From Hydrogenophaga sp. (GTDB taxonomy: Bacteria > Pseudomonadota > Gammaproteobacteria > Burkholderiales > Burkholderiaceae_C): a stretch of DNA of 64,000 nucleotides. The translations under genes and the position numbers were made by a program. This document shows, one piece after another, positions 28,615 to 37,821 of the stretch. A model generated the notes under the pieces. The model saw only the letters and a program-made list of their open reading frames with translations. It searched no databases and was not told where the DNA came from. Position 1 is the first letter of the stretch. Every line of letters begins with the position of its first letter. Where the stretch lies: positions 62,001 to 126,000 of the forward strand of contig NZ_JAUSOO010000061.1 of the NCBI RefSeq assembly GCF_030656115.1. Reading direction: 5' to 3'.

Positions 28615-31600
28615 ACCACATTCACCTGCTTGCCCAGCACCTGCTGGGCCAGGGGCACCAGGTGGTCGTGGTGGGTTAAGAACACCACTTGCATCTGGCG
28701 CGAGAGCTCGCCCAGCACCTGCAGGCCAGCGGTGGTGCGCTCGTCGTCAAAGTTGATGAACAGGTCGTCGGCAATCAGGGGCAGGCACAGGCCTTGGTCG
28801 GTTTGCAGTTCCAGCGCGGCCAGACGCAGTGCCAGGTAAAGCTGGTCGCGGGAACCTTCGCTCATGCCGGCCACGTCCACGGCTTGGCCGTTGGGGCGGA
28901 TGCCGAACAGGCGCGGCGTGGCTTCTCCGGTGTCGACCAGCAGGCGGCTGAACGAGCCGCGTGTGAGGCCGCTGAAATGGGCCGAGGCTTTGGCGAGCAT
29001 GGGGCCTTGCTTGGTTTCGCGGAATTTCTCCATCGACCACTTCAGCAAGCGCGCGGCGGTGTGCAGTTTCAGGTAGCGCTCGGCGGCGTCGCCCATGGCG
29101 GCCAGGGCTTCCTGGCGGCGCGCTTCGGCTTGAGCGGCGCTGTCGGTGCCGTCCAGGGCGTCAAAAGCGGTTTTTTGGGTGCCGTGGCGGTTGCTGCAGG
29201 CGGCGATGTCTTCCACCACCTCGCCCGCCTGGCGGGTCAGTTGTTCCAGTTGGGCTTTGAGTTCGTCGGGGTCGATGGCGGCGATGTCTTGGCGCAGCCC
29301 ATCCAGCGGCAGGCCATCGGCGGCCTGGGCCAGGGCGGCTTCGGCGGCTTGCATGTTGCGCAAGGCTTGACGGCGCTGGTCCGACTGTTCCACGGCGCGG
29401 GCCAGGGCGGCCAGGGTGTGCTCATCCGGTTGGTTGGGCAGACCGGCGGCGCTCATCAAGGGGGCCAGGCGGGCTTGCACGGCCTGTTGTTGCTGTTGGG
29501 CGGCGGCCAGTTCGGCGTGGCTGCGTTGCAGGCTTTGGCGCAGTTCGGCCGCGGTGGCGTCGGCTTGTTGGGCCTGGGCCAGGCGGCGGGCGAGTTCTTG
29601 GGCGGTGTGTTCGGGCGGGTGGTTGCACAGTTCAGGGGCGAGCTGGGCGGCCAGGGCTTGTGCCGTGGCGGCCAGACCGTTCAGGTCGGCCTGCATGTGG
29701 TCGATGCGTTCGCTGCGGATGCTGCGGATATGGTCCAGCAGGCGCTCCAGCGCTTGCAGGGTGTCCAGGTCGGCTTCAACCTGATCGGCCAGCGCGGTGT
29801 CGGGGTAGCCTGCGGCGGCCACGGCGGCTTGCCAGGATTGTTCCCAGTCGTGCCAGGCGGCCTGGGCGGTCTGCAGGGTGGTTTGCAGGCTGAGCAAGCT
29901 GGTTTGTGCTTCGTGCCGTTGCTGCGTCAAGCTGTTGCGCTGGCCTTGGGCTTGTTCGGCTTGGCTGAGGTGGGCACGGGCGCGGCGCAGGCATTCGGCC
30001 AGTTCGGGGGCGTCCGACGGGTTGGCGGTTTGCGCATGGGCCTCTGGACTCTCTGGACTCAGCAGCGCCCACAGGGTCTGCTGGATGCGGGCGGCGTCCT
30101 GGGTTTGGGCGGCCTGCTGTTGTGTGGCTTGGCTGTGTTCGGCGTGCAGGTCCAGCACGCGCTGGCGCTGCTGCAGCCAGACGGGGGCCATGTCCAGCGG
30201 CAGTTCGGGCAGGCCGCAACTGCTCGCCAGGGTGTGCCAGTCGGCCAGGCGCTGGGCCATGCGTTGTTGCACGGTCTGCCAGCGGCTGGCCAGGTGGCTT
30301 TGTTCTAAGCGCTGCTGTTCCAGTTGTTCGGCTTTGGCCTGGCGGGCGGCTTCGTGTTGGGCGCGGTCGAGCCGGGCGTCGGCCAGGTGGTCGGCTTCTT
30401 GCAATTGCGCTTCAAAGCTGGCTGCGTGCTCGTGCAGGTGCTGCGGTGTTTGCTTGATATGGCTCCAGGTGGCGTCGCGGTTTCGGCGGGCTTGTTGCAC
30501 ATGGTCCAGCGAGACGGGTTGGAAGTCGCGCACCAGTTGTTCCAGCGCCTGCTCCAGGCGTTGCAGTTCCTGGTTTTTTTCATCCAGCGCGGTGTGGTGC
30601 GACTGGGCCTGTGCCGCGTCGCTGCGGTGTTGGCTCAGCAGGCTTTGCACCAGGGCGGCATCGGGCACCACCATGGCGCGCAGGGTGTCGGGCTCCTGGC
30701 GCCAGGGGCCCAGGGCGGCCAAAGCGGCTTCGGTGTGTTGGGCCAAGCGGGCGATGTGTTGGCGCGCCTCGCTCATGGCGGCGGCGTGGTCGCCCAGTTG
30801 CAGGGCCTGTTCCACGGCCAGGGCCAGACCGGGGTGCACCGCTCCGGCGCCCAGGCGGCCCAGGGCCTCTTGGGTGTGTTGCAGTTGTTGCTGGCGCTCG
30901 GCCATCTGGCGCTGTGCGCCGCGCAGGTCTTGGCTGAGCAGCACGCGCTGTTTCAGCAAACGCGCCAGGCGCGCGCGCACCGGTGCGCCGGGCAGGCGCT
31001 GGCGCACCGCGTCTTCGCTGTCCACCGGCCAGCCCAGGCCGCTGGCCAGCGCTTGCACGCGTTGCCACTCCAGGCGAATTTCGTCGGTGCGTTTGACGAT
31101 GTCGGTGCGGTGGGCGCGGAATTGCAGGCGGCGTTCGTTCAGCTCGGTGATGTCGGGCGCCAGGGCCAGCAGGTGCAGGTCCACCGGCGTGGCGTGCAGC
31201 GCGGCCTGGGCCTGCTCGGCATCGCGTTGCAGCCGCTGCACATCGGCACCCAGCAGCGCCCGTGCTTGCTGGGCGTCGCGCAGCACATCGGGCGCGTTCT
31301 CGGGCAGCAAGGGTGTGTCGGCATGGGCCAGGGCGTCGTGTTCGGCCCGGGCGGCGTCCAGCGCCATGAGCATGGGGCGCACGCGGCGAATGCGCTCCAG
31401 GCGGCTGAGTTGTTGGCGAATATCCACGTCGCGTTGCCGGGCTTCGGCCAGGGCGGCGGCGGTGGCGGCCAGCGCGTCGTGCAAGGTTTTCCAGTCTTTG
31501 GTGCGCAGCGTGGCTTGTTTGAAGGCGGTTTGGGCGGCGTCCAGGGCGTCTTGCGCTTGGTAATAGATGCGCGCAGCAGACTTGCGCGGCGCCCAGAGGG

Positions 31601-32123
31601 CGTCGGCCTCTTGCTGCAATTTCAACAGCGCTTCGCCCAGGTGTTGCACGCCGGCGGCAGACTGAAACAGCATGCGGCCCATGTCGTCGGAGGCCGACAA
31701 AATGCCCGCGCCGCCTTGCACCAGGGTGCTGTGGTCCAGCGCGTACATGCGGTTGAAGGCGGTGGCCTGCAAGCTGCCCAGCCAAGGCTGCAGGGCTGTA
31801 TCGGGCAGGGGCGCGTCGTTGGGCGTGCGCAGCGTGTTTTTGTTGCCTTTGGTGCGGTCAAACGCGAAGGGCTGTGCCGCATCGGGGCCGGGCCGTTGCT
31901 CCAGCACGCCGCCCAGGCGCAAATCGGGCATGGGGTGCAAAAACGCCAGCGGTGTGCGCGCGGGAATGCCAAACAGCCAGTCGCCTATGGCCGTGCGCAC
32001 GGTGGATTTGCCCGCCTCGTTGGGGCCGACGATGAGGTGGATGTCGCGGTCTTGGTGCGGCAGGGCCAGGGTGCGGTCGGTGAATTTGCCGTACCGGATC
32101 AGCTTGAGTTCGCGGATGCGCAT
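28605..32123 (-). CDS. yhaN: YhaN-like SMC/Rad50-type AAA ATPase
   Basis: 1172 residues. The N-terminus MRIRELKLIRYGKFTDRTLAL with Walker A GPNEAGKST, the long Gln/Ala-rich coiled-coil middle, and a C-terminal signature AGMSEGSRDQLYLALRLAALEL with Walker B CLPLIADDLFINFDD give the SbcC/Rad50-like layout of YhaN. With its partner YhaO (16 bp upstream on the same strand) it should form a nuclease-ATPase complex for processing DNA ends. The coiled-coil part is unusually Gln-rich (runs such as QQQQQAVQ). Symbol is by analogy with the Bacillus pair. Confidence 0.85.
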   Translation of the reverse strand: MRIRELKLIRYGKFTDRTLALPHQDRDIHLIVGPNEAGKSTVRTAIGDWLFGIPARTPLAFLHPMPDLRLGGVLEQRPGPDAAQPFAFDRTKGNKNTLRTPNDAPLPDTALQPWLGSLQATAFNRMYALDHSTLVQGGAGILSASDDMGRMLFQSAAGVQHLGEALLKLQQEADALWAPRKSAARIYYQAQDALDAAQTAFKQATLRTKDWKTLHDALAATAAALAEARQRDVDIRQQLSRLERIRRVRPMLMALDAARAEHDALAHADTPLLPENAPDVLRDAQQARALLGADVQRLQRDAEQAQAALHATPVDLHLLALAPDITELNERRLQFRAHRTDIVKRTDEIRLEWQRVQALASGLGWPVDSEDAVRQRLPGAPVRARLARLLKQRVLLSQDLRGAQRQMAERQQQLQHTQEALGRLGAGAVHPGLALAVEQALQLGDHAAAMSEARQHIARLAQHTEAALAALGPWRQEPDTLRAMVVPDAALVQSLLSQHRSDAAQAQSHHTALDEKNQELQRLEQALEQLVRDFQPVSLDHVQQARRNRDATWSHIKQTPQHLHEHAASFEAQLQEADHLADARLDRAQHEAARQAKAEQLEQQRLEQSHLASRWQTVQQRMAQRLADWHTLASSCGLPELPLDMAPVWLQQRQRVLDLHAEHSQATQQQAAQTQDAARIQQTLWALLSPESPEAHAQTANPSDAPELAECLRRARAHLSQAEQAQGQRNSLTQQRHEAQTSLLSLQTTLQTAQAAWHDWEQSWQAAVAAAGYPDTALADQVEADLDTLQALERLLDHIRSIRSERIDHMQADLNGLAATAQALAAQLAPELCNHPPEHTAQELARRLAQAQQADATAAELRQSLQRSHAELAAAQQQQQAVQARLAPLMSAAGLPNQPDEHTLAALARAVEQSDQRRQALRNMQAAEAALAQAADGLPLDGLRQDIAAIDPDELKAQLEQLTRQAGEVVEDIAACSNRHGTQKTAFDALDGTDSAAQAEARRQEALAAMGDAAERYLKLHTAARLLKWSMEKFRETKQGPMLAKASAHFSGLTRGSFSRLLVDTGEATPRLFGIRPNGQAVDVAGMSEGSRDQLYLALRLAALELQTDQGLCLPLIADDLFINFDDERTTAGLQVLGELSRQMQVVFLTHHDHLVPLAQQVLGKQVNVVYL

Positions 32124-32138
32124 GGTGGGACCTGCGGA

Positions 32139-33446
32139 TCAGGTGGGTGTGTTGGCGGATGCCGTGGCTGAAGCGCGGGCGTCTTGGCCCACCCGGGCCA
32201 TCAGCACGGGCGTGGCCTGGCGGATGCGTTCGGGCACCTGGGCGGCGGGGTCCTGGCGCAGCAAAGACAGCTCGGGCGTGGCTTGCAGCACCTCGTGTGG
32301 CAGTTTTTCCAGCAGGGCCTGCCAGTCGGCCTGCAAAGCGCGCACAAAGTCGGGGTCGTCCTGGGCCGACAGCGCCAGACTCTCCAGCTCGGCCAGCGCG
32401 CCCTGGGTTTCGTCGTCGGCGCTGCTGCAGGCGGCAGCCAGGGGTTCGCTGGCCAATCGCACTTTTTCGATCCAAATGCGCTCGGCGTCCAGCGCCACGG
32501 CCTGCGCAATCACCTCCTGGCGCAACTGGCCCTCGTCGGCCACCAGGTCGGCATGCGCGGCAGAGCGGCCTTTGAACACCACCCGCACCGCCAGCGGCAG
32601 GTGCACCGGTGTGTCGCTCAGCAGGCGTTCCAGGGCCTGCCCCACCAGGCGCACGGCGCTGCGCCCGTCGGCCACCGGGGCAATGTCGATGTCCAGCAGG
32701 TGCCAGCGCAACACATCCACCGCCAGGCGCTCCACGGCGGTGATGTCGCCGTCTTGCGCCGTGACCAACAGCGCACCGCGCTCGCCCAGTTCGCGGATGT
32801 GGCGGCCTTGCAAATTGCCCGGGTAGGCAATGGTGACATCACCGCGCTGCACCCAATGCTCGTGCACATGGCCCAGCGCCCAATACTGGTAGCCCTTGGC
32901 CTGCAGTTCGACCACCGAACAGGGTGCGTATTGGGCGTGCTCGCTGTTGCCCTCCAGCGCCGTGTGCAACACGCCAATGTTGAGCCAGCCCGGCACCGGC
33001 GCGGGGTAACCCGGCAGCAGGTTCTCGGTGGTGGCCGCCACCTTGAAGCTGCGGCCGTGCAGCGCCACCTTGTGCTGCGCCAGGCAAAACGTGTCGGCCT
33101 TGCGCGCAGAGAACACTTGCACGTTGTCGGGCAAATCCAGGCTGCGCGTCATGTCGCTTTCGGCGTCGTGGTTGCCGTGCAGCAGAAACACCGGTATGCC
33201 GGCCTGGCGCAGCCGCCCCATTTGCTTGATGAAGAACAAGCCGGTGTTGAAGTCTTTCCAGTCGCCGTCGTACACATCGCCGGCAATGACCATGAAGTCC
33301 ACCGGCTCTTCCATCGCGCACGTCACCAGGTTGTGAAACGCATCGCGGGTGGCGGTGCGCAGGCGTTCGGCGGGCGCATCGGGGTAAGCCGACAACCCCC
33401 GCAAGGGGCTGTCCAGGTGCAGGTCGGCGGCGTGGATGAATTTCAT
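32139..33446 (-). CDS. yhaO: YhaO-like DNA repair metallophosphoesterase (SbcD/Mre11 type)
   Basis: 435 residues from the ATG at 33444-33446; a TTG three codons upstream is less likely. The calcineurin-like motifs are in order: FIHAADLHLDSP, VIAGDVYDGDW, LLHGNHDAESD, and GHVHEH, giving the two-metal site. The C-terminal part is a capping/DNA-binding region. YhaO/SbcD-type nucleases work with a Rad50-like ATPase, here the YhaN-like gene immediately downstream. The pair stands alone and is oriented against hpnE. Confidence 0.87.
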   Translation of the reverse strand: MKFIHAADLHLDSPLRGLSAYPDAPAERLRTATRDAFHNLVTCAMEEPVDFMVIAGDVYDGDWKDFNTGLFFIKQMGRLRQAGIPVFLLHGNHDAESDMTRSLDLPDNVQVFSARKADTFCLAQHKVALHGRSFKVAATTENLLPGYPAPVPGWLNIGVLHTALEGNSEHAQYAPCSVVELQAKGYQYWALGHVHEHWVQRGDVTIAYPGNLQGRHIRELGERGALLVTAQDGDITAVERLAVDVLRWHLLDIDIAPVADGRSAVRLVGQALERLLSDTPVHLPLAVRVVFKGRSAAHADLVADEGQLRQEVIAQAVALDAERIWIEKVRLASEPLAAACSSADDETQGALAELESLALSAQDDPDFVRALQADWQALLEKLPHEVLQATPELSLLRQDPAAQVPERIRQATPVLMARVGQDARASATASANTPT

Positions 33447-33613
33447 GTGGAACAACCCAGTCGTGTATCGTCAGCCTTGAATGATGCTGGATATTGTGGT
33501 CAATACCGTTGTGGAACCGATCTTTGCGCAAGTCCCAGGTGATTCAACTGGCCACACAGCGGCTTTGACACACATCAACGGCAACGGCCGGCCTCGCCGG
33601 TAGAAAGGTCTGC

Positions 33614-36043
33614 ATGCCCACCACCGCACTCCAGCCCCAACAGCTTCGGCTGACCATCGACCCCGCCACGCTGGGTTTTCAAGACACCAGCGAGTTGCTG
33701 GCGCAGCCCGTGCCCTGGATTGGCCAGGAGCGCGCCGAAAAAGCCGCGCGCTTTGGCATGGCGATGGACCAGCCCGACTACCACCTGTTTGTGCTGGGCG
33801 AGGTGGGCAGTGGCCGGTCCACCCTGCTGCGCGAGCTGGCGCACAGCGTGGCCGCCACCCGACCGGTGCCGCCCGACCTGTGTTACCTGCACAACTTTGA
33901 CACGCCGGAGCGCCCGCGCGCCCTGCGCATGCCACCCGGCCAGGGCCGTCAGCTGCGCCAGCTGATGCAGCAGCTGTGCAAAACCCTGCAACGCGAGGTG
34001 CCTTTGCGGCTGGACAGCGAGGACTTCAAGGCCGAGAGCGAGCGCATTGAAAACACCTACAAGAGCGAAGAATCGCGCGCCTTTGCCGCGCTGGAGGCGT
34101 TTGCAGAAGCCCGCCACTTTCACCTGTTTCGCGAAGAAGGTCACCTGGTTTTCACGCTCATGGGCGACAGCGGCAACGCGCTGACCGCGGCCGAGGCCCA
34201 CAGCCTTTCGCGCGAGCGCCGCGCCGAAGTGGACCAGGCAGAAGCCGAACTGCGCGAACAGATTGGGCAGTTTCTGGAAAAAACCCGGCCCATGGCCCGC
34301 GTGATGAACGAAGGCCTGGCCGCGCTGCGCCGCCAGGTGGTCAAGCCCCTGCTCGACCACGCATTGCAGGACATCCGGGTCAGCCTGAAAAAGCAGATCA
34401 AGGACTCGGTGAAGCTCGGCCACTACCTCGACCGCGTGTTGCACGACGTGCTGGAGCACATTGAACTCTTCATCGTGCAGGACGAAGACGACGAACAACG
34501 CCTGGCCGCGCTGGAACAGCTGCTCATGCGCTACCAGGTCAATGTGGTGGTGGACAACAGCGGCCTGGGTGGCGCGCCGGTGATCGTGGAAGACAACCCG
34601 GTCACGCACGCGCTGTTTGGCAGCATCGAATACCAGGCCGAAGAAGACGTGTTGATGACCGACTTTTCGCGCGTGCGCGCCGGCAGTCTGCTGAAAGCGC
34701 ACGGGGGCTTTTTGCTGCTGCACCTGCGCGACCTGCTCACCGACCCGCAAGCCTGGGAAAAGATGCGCCGCTACCTGCGCTGCGGGCGGGTGCAAATTGA
34801 AGAGCCCGGCGCAGCGCTCATGCCCATGGCGGCGGTGTCGCTGCAGCCCGAGGCGGTGGACGCCGAGGTCAAGCTCATCCTGATCGGTTCGGTGGAGCAC
34901 TACTACGCGCTGCAGGAAGGCGACCCCGAGTTCGCCCGGCGCTTTCGTGTGAAGGTGGACTTTGCCGAAAGCTTCGCACCCACCGACGGCACCCGCCAGT
35001 CCACCGCCGTGTTTGTGGCCCACACCTGCCGCAAGCACGGTTTGCCGCCCCTTTCGGCCGCGGCCGTGGCCCGCCTGCTGGAAGACGCCCACCGCGAGGT
35101 GGACGACCAGGCCCGCCAGAGCGCCATTTTTGCGCGCACCGAAGCGCTGGTGGTGGAAAGTGCCGCACTGTGCCGTAGCCGTGCCGCCCACCGCGTGGAT
35201 GCCGCCGACGTGGATGCCGCCCTGGCCGCGCGCCGGCTGCGCCACGACTACCCCGAGCAGCGCCTGCGCGAATCGATTGCCGACGGTGAACGGCTGATCA
35301 CCTGCCAGGGCAGCGAAATCGGCCAGATCAACGGTTTGACACAGATCGACCTGGGCGACTGGCGCTTTGGCCTGCCGGTGCGCGTGAGCGCGCGCACCCA
35401 CGCCGGCAACCAGGGGCTGCTCAACATCGAGCGCGAGGTGGACATGTCGGGCCCCATCCACGACAAAGGCGTGTTGATTCTGCACAGCTACCTCACCGCC
35501 CTGTTTGCTCACCTGGCGCCGCTGGCGCTGAACGCCTCCATCGTGTTCGAGCAGGAATACCACGGCGTGGAAGGCGACTCCGCTTCATGCGCCGAGCTGT
35601 TTGCGGTGCTCTCGTCGCTGGCGGGCGTGCCGCTGCTGCAGGGCATTGCCGTGACCGGTGCGCTCAACCAGCACGGCGAGGTGCTGCCGGTGGGCGGCAT
35701 CAACGAAAAAATAGAGGGCTGGTTTCGCGTGTGCGAAGCCGCCGGGCTGGACGGCCAGCAAGGCGTGCTGATCCCCGCGCGCAACCTGCGCCACCTGATG
35801 CTCGACCCCGCCGTGGTGGACGCGGTGGCGCAAGGCCGCTTTCACATCCACACCGCCGCCCGGGTCGACGACGGGCTGGCGCTCATGACCGGTATGGCCT
35901 CGGGCCTGCCCACGGCACCGGGCGAACCGGTGAGCTACCCGCAAGAGAGCGTGCTTGGGCGCGCCGCCCACGCGCTGCTGGCCTACCGCCGCGCCTGCCA
36001 GCGCGCAGGGGCCACTGGTCGCTCGCGCCGCAACCGGCCCTGA
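33614..36043 (+). CDS. Lon-like ATP-dependent protease (AAA_32/LonC-type)
   Basis: 809 residues. The N-terminal ATPase part has GEVGSGRST, with Arg in place of the Walker Lys, followed by the helical insert; the region ADEEDVLMTDFSRVRAGSLLKAHGGFLLLHLRDLL is the family's second ATPase block. The C-terminal Lon protease domain has the Ser-Lys dyad Ser656 (EGDSAS) and Lys699 (GGINEKIEG), 43 residues apart as in Lon. This group resembles E. coli YcbZ and the LonC-like proteins. It is likely cytoplasmic and may cleave unfolded protein independently of, or weakly dependent on, ATP. An SH3 gene follows on the same strand. Confidence 0.87.
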   Translation: MPTTALQPQQLRLTIDPATLGFQDTSELLAQPVPWIGQERAEKAARFGMAMDQPDYHLFVLGEVGSGRSTLLRELAHSVAATRPVPPDLCYLHNFDTPERPRALRMPPGQGRQLRQLMQQLCKTLQREVPLRLDSEDFKAESERIENTYKSEESRAFAALEAFAEARHFHLFREEGHLVFTLMGDSGNALTAAEAHSLSRERRAEVDQAEAELREQIGQFLEKTRPMARVMNEGLAALRRQVVKPLLDHALQDIRVSLKKQIKDSVKLGHYLDRVLHDVLEHIELFIVQDEDDEQRLAALEQLLMRYQVNVVVDNSGLGGAPVIVEDNPVTHALFGSIEYQAEEDVLMTDFSRVRAGSLLKAHGGFLLLHLRDLLTDPQAWEKMRRYLRCGRVQIEEPGAALMPMAAVSLQPEAVDAEVKLILIGSVEHYYALQEGDPEFARRFRVKVDFAESFAPTDGTRQSTAVFVAHTCRKHGLPPLSAAAVARLLEDAHREVDDQARQSAIFARTEALVVESAALCRSRAAHRVDAADVDAALAARRLRHDYPEQRLRESIADGERLITCQGSEIGQINGLTQIDLGDWRFGLPVRVSARTHAGNQGLLNIEREVDMSGPIHDKGVLILHSYLTALFAHLAPLALNASIVFEQEYHGVEGDSASCAELFAVLSSLAGVPLLQGIAVTGALNQHGEVLPVGGINEKIEGWFRVCEAAGLDGQQGVLIPARNLRHLMLDPAVVDAVAQGRFHIHTAARVDDGLALMTGMASGLPTAPGEPVSYPQESVLGRAAHALLAYRRACQRAGATGRSRRNRP

Positions 36044-36174
36044 AGCAGCGGCGGCCCCCCGCCCGGCAGGGTATGTTCAGGGGAACCTCTGGGGCGGGTG
36101 CTGTTCCCATGGGCTGGGTTTTTCAATGCTGGAACCCCCCACCCTTGCAACCGAGAGAAAAGGAGCCTCTGCTG

Positions 36175-36648
36175 ATGACCTGGTCCACCCCCACCCGACG
36201 CCGCCTCACCGCTGCCAGCCTGTGCATCGCCGCACTCTGCGCCAGCCCCCTGCTGCAGGCCCAACCGGCCCAGCAGATGGTCAGTGTGAGCGGCAGCTCG
36301 CTCAACATGCGCAGCGGCCCCGGCACCAACGCGCCAGTCTTGTGGGAGCTGAAAAAAGGGTACCCGCTACAGATCACGCAGCGCCAGGGCAACTGGCTGC
36401 AGGTGCGCGATTTCGAGGGCGATACGGGCTGGGTGGCGCGCTCGCTCACAGGCAAAGCGCCGCACCACGTGGTGAAGGCCAAGGTGGCCAACATCCGCAG
36501 CGGGCCGGGCACGCAGCACCGCCTGGTCGGCAAGGCCGACTATGGCGAGGTGCTGCGCACCCAAGAAAAACGCGCCGACTGGGTGCGGGTGGACCGCGCC
36601 GAAGGCCCGGGTGGCTGGATCGCCAAGTCCCTGCTCTGGGGCTGGTGA
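36175..36648 (+). CDS. Exported bacterial SH3-domain protein
   Basis: 157 residues from the ATG at 36175, with an AAGGAG sequence about 12 nt upstream. The N-terminus is a signal peptide (LTAASLCIAALCASPLLQAQPAQ). Two SH3b repeats follow: SSLNMRSGPGTNAPVLWELKKGYPLQITQRQGNWLQVRDFEGDTGWVARSL and VKAKVANIRSGPGTQHRLVGKADYGEVLRTQEKRADWVRVDRAEGPGGWIAKSLL. Such proteins are periplasmic and often bind peptidoglycan. No catalytic domain is present. A bidirectional terminator follows. Confidence 0.87.
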   Translation: MTWSTPTRRRLTAASLCIAALCASPLLQAQPAQQMVSVSGSSLNMRSGPGTNAPVLWELKKGYPLQITQRQGNWLQVRDFEGDTGWVARSLTGKAPHHVVKAKVANIRSGPGTQHRLVGKADYGEVLRTQEKRADWVRVDRAEGPGGWIAKSLLWGW

Positions 36649-36663
36649 GCGGCTGATGGTCTG

Positions 36664-36700
36664 AAAAAAAGCGGCGGGCCTCAAGGGCCCGCCGCTTTTT
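36664..36700. terminator. Bidirectional intrinsic terminator between the SH3 gene and proV
   Basis: GCGGCGGGCC-TCAAG-GGCCCGCCGC (36671-36695) is a perfect 10-bp GC stem flanked by an A-run (36664-36670) and a T-run (36696-36700), so it can stop transcription in both directions for the converging SH3 and proV genes. Confidence 0.92.
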
Positions 36701-36717
36701 GGGGGTGTGAAGCCTGG

Positions 36718-37821
36718 TCAGACCGACGGTGCTGAAACCGCCTCCGGGTTGGGCGGCACGATGGCGCCGATGATGTCGCCCATGCTCAGCGTGCCCAGGT
36801 GCCTGCCTTTGCTGGTGACGACATTGGCAACCTCCTTGTTGTCGGCACTCAGCAGGCGGGCCACTTCTTCAATCACCAGGCTCGGGTCCACATCGGGGCC
36901 GTCCACCCGGGCGCCCGGCACCATGAGCGTGCGCGAGCGGATCACGCGGCCGCGGTTCACATCGCGCACAAAGCTGGCAATGTAGTCGTTGGCCGGTTTC
37001 AGCACGATCTGCTGCCCGGTGCCCTGCTGCACCGCTTCGCCGTCGCGCAGAATCGCAATGCGGTCGCCCAGGCGCAAGGCCTCGTCCAGGTCGTGGGTGA
37101 TGAACACCACGGTTTTGCCAATCTCTTGCTGCAGGTCCAGCAACACGCTTTGCATGTCGCTGCGAATCAGCGGGTCGAGCGCGGAAAACGCCTCGTCCAT
37201 CAGCAAGATGGGCGCGTCGTTGGTGAGCGCCCGGGCCAAGCCCACGCGCTGCTGCATGCCGCCCGAGAGCTGGTTGGGGTAGCTGTCTTCATAGCCTTTG
37301 AGTCCCACACGCTCGATCCAGCGCAGGGCGCTTTCGCGCCGTTTCTTCTGCTTGATGCCCTGCACCTGCAAGCCGTATTCGGCGTTTTCCAGCACCGTGT
37401 AGTGCGGAAACAGCGCAAAGTTCTGGAACACCATGGCGGTCTGCTCGCGCCGAAAACGCAGCAGCTCGCGCTGGTTCATCTTCACCACGTCCACCTCGCG
37501 CCCGTCCACCGGCACCCGCAGCTCGCCCGATGTGGGGTCGATCAGGCGGTTGATGTGGCGGATCAGCGTGCTCTTGCCCGAACCGGACAGGCCCATCACC
37601 ACCTGAATGCCGCCCGCCGGCATGTCGATGTTGATGTCGCGCAGGCCCAGCACATGGCCGTGCGTGTCGCGCAGTTCCTGCTTGCTCATGCCTTGCTGCA
37701 CGGCCTCCAGGAACTTGTCGGGCGTGGGGCCAAAGATCTTGTACAGGTGGCGAATCGAAATGCCCGTGGGCGTGGCCTGCGGGTTGGCAGACGGCGCGGC
37801 GGTTTGTAGGGAGTCAACCAT
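36718..37821 (-). CDS. proV: Glycine betaine/proline ABC transporter ATP-binding protein
   Basis: 367 residues from the ATG at 37819-37821 (the frame is open further upstream but that part lies within proW). Walker A GLSGSGKST, Q-loop MVFQNFALFPHYTVLEN, signature SGGMQQRVGLARAL, Walker B ILLMDEAFSALD, H-loop FITHDLDEALRLGD. The C-terminal segment contains the start of a CBS-like region (RSRTLMVPGARVDGPDVDPSLVIEEVARLLS). The order proX-proW-proV in this strand matches an osmoprotectant importer. Its start overlaps the proW stop by 8 nt. Confidence 0.92.
   Translation of the reverse strand: MVDSLQTAAPSANPQATPTGISIRHLYKIFGPTPDKFLEAVQQGMSKQELRDTHGHVLGLRDINIDMPAGGIQVVMGLSGSGKSTLIRHINRLIDPTSGELRVPVDGREVDVVKMNQRELLRFRREQTAMVFQNFALFPHYTVLENAEYGLQVQGIKQKKRRESALRWIERVGLKGYEDSYPNQLSGGMQQRVGLARALTNDAPILLMDEAFSALDPLIRSDMQSVLLDLQQEIGKTVVFITHDLDEALRLGDRIAILRDGEAVQQGTGQQIVLKPANDYIASFVRDVNRGRVIRSRTLMVPGARVDGPDVDPSLVIEEVARLLSADNKEVANVVTSKGRHLGTLSMGDIIGAIVPPNPEAVSAPSV

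Noticed and set aside
30324..32171. A 615-codon forward open frame opposite the YhaN-like gene
   Set aside because: Composition is Gly/Gln/Val-rich and repetitive, typical of a complement of coiled-coil coding DNA; the reverse-strand ATPase has complete motifs.
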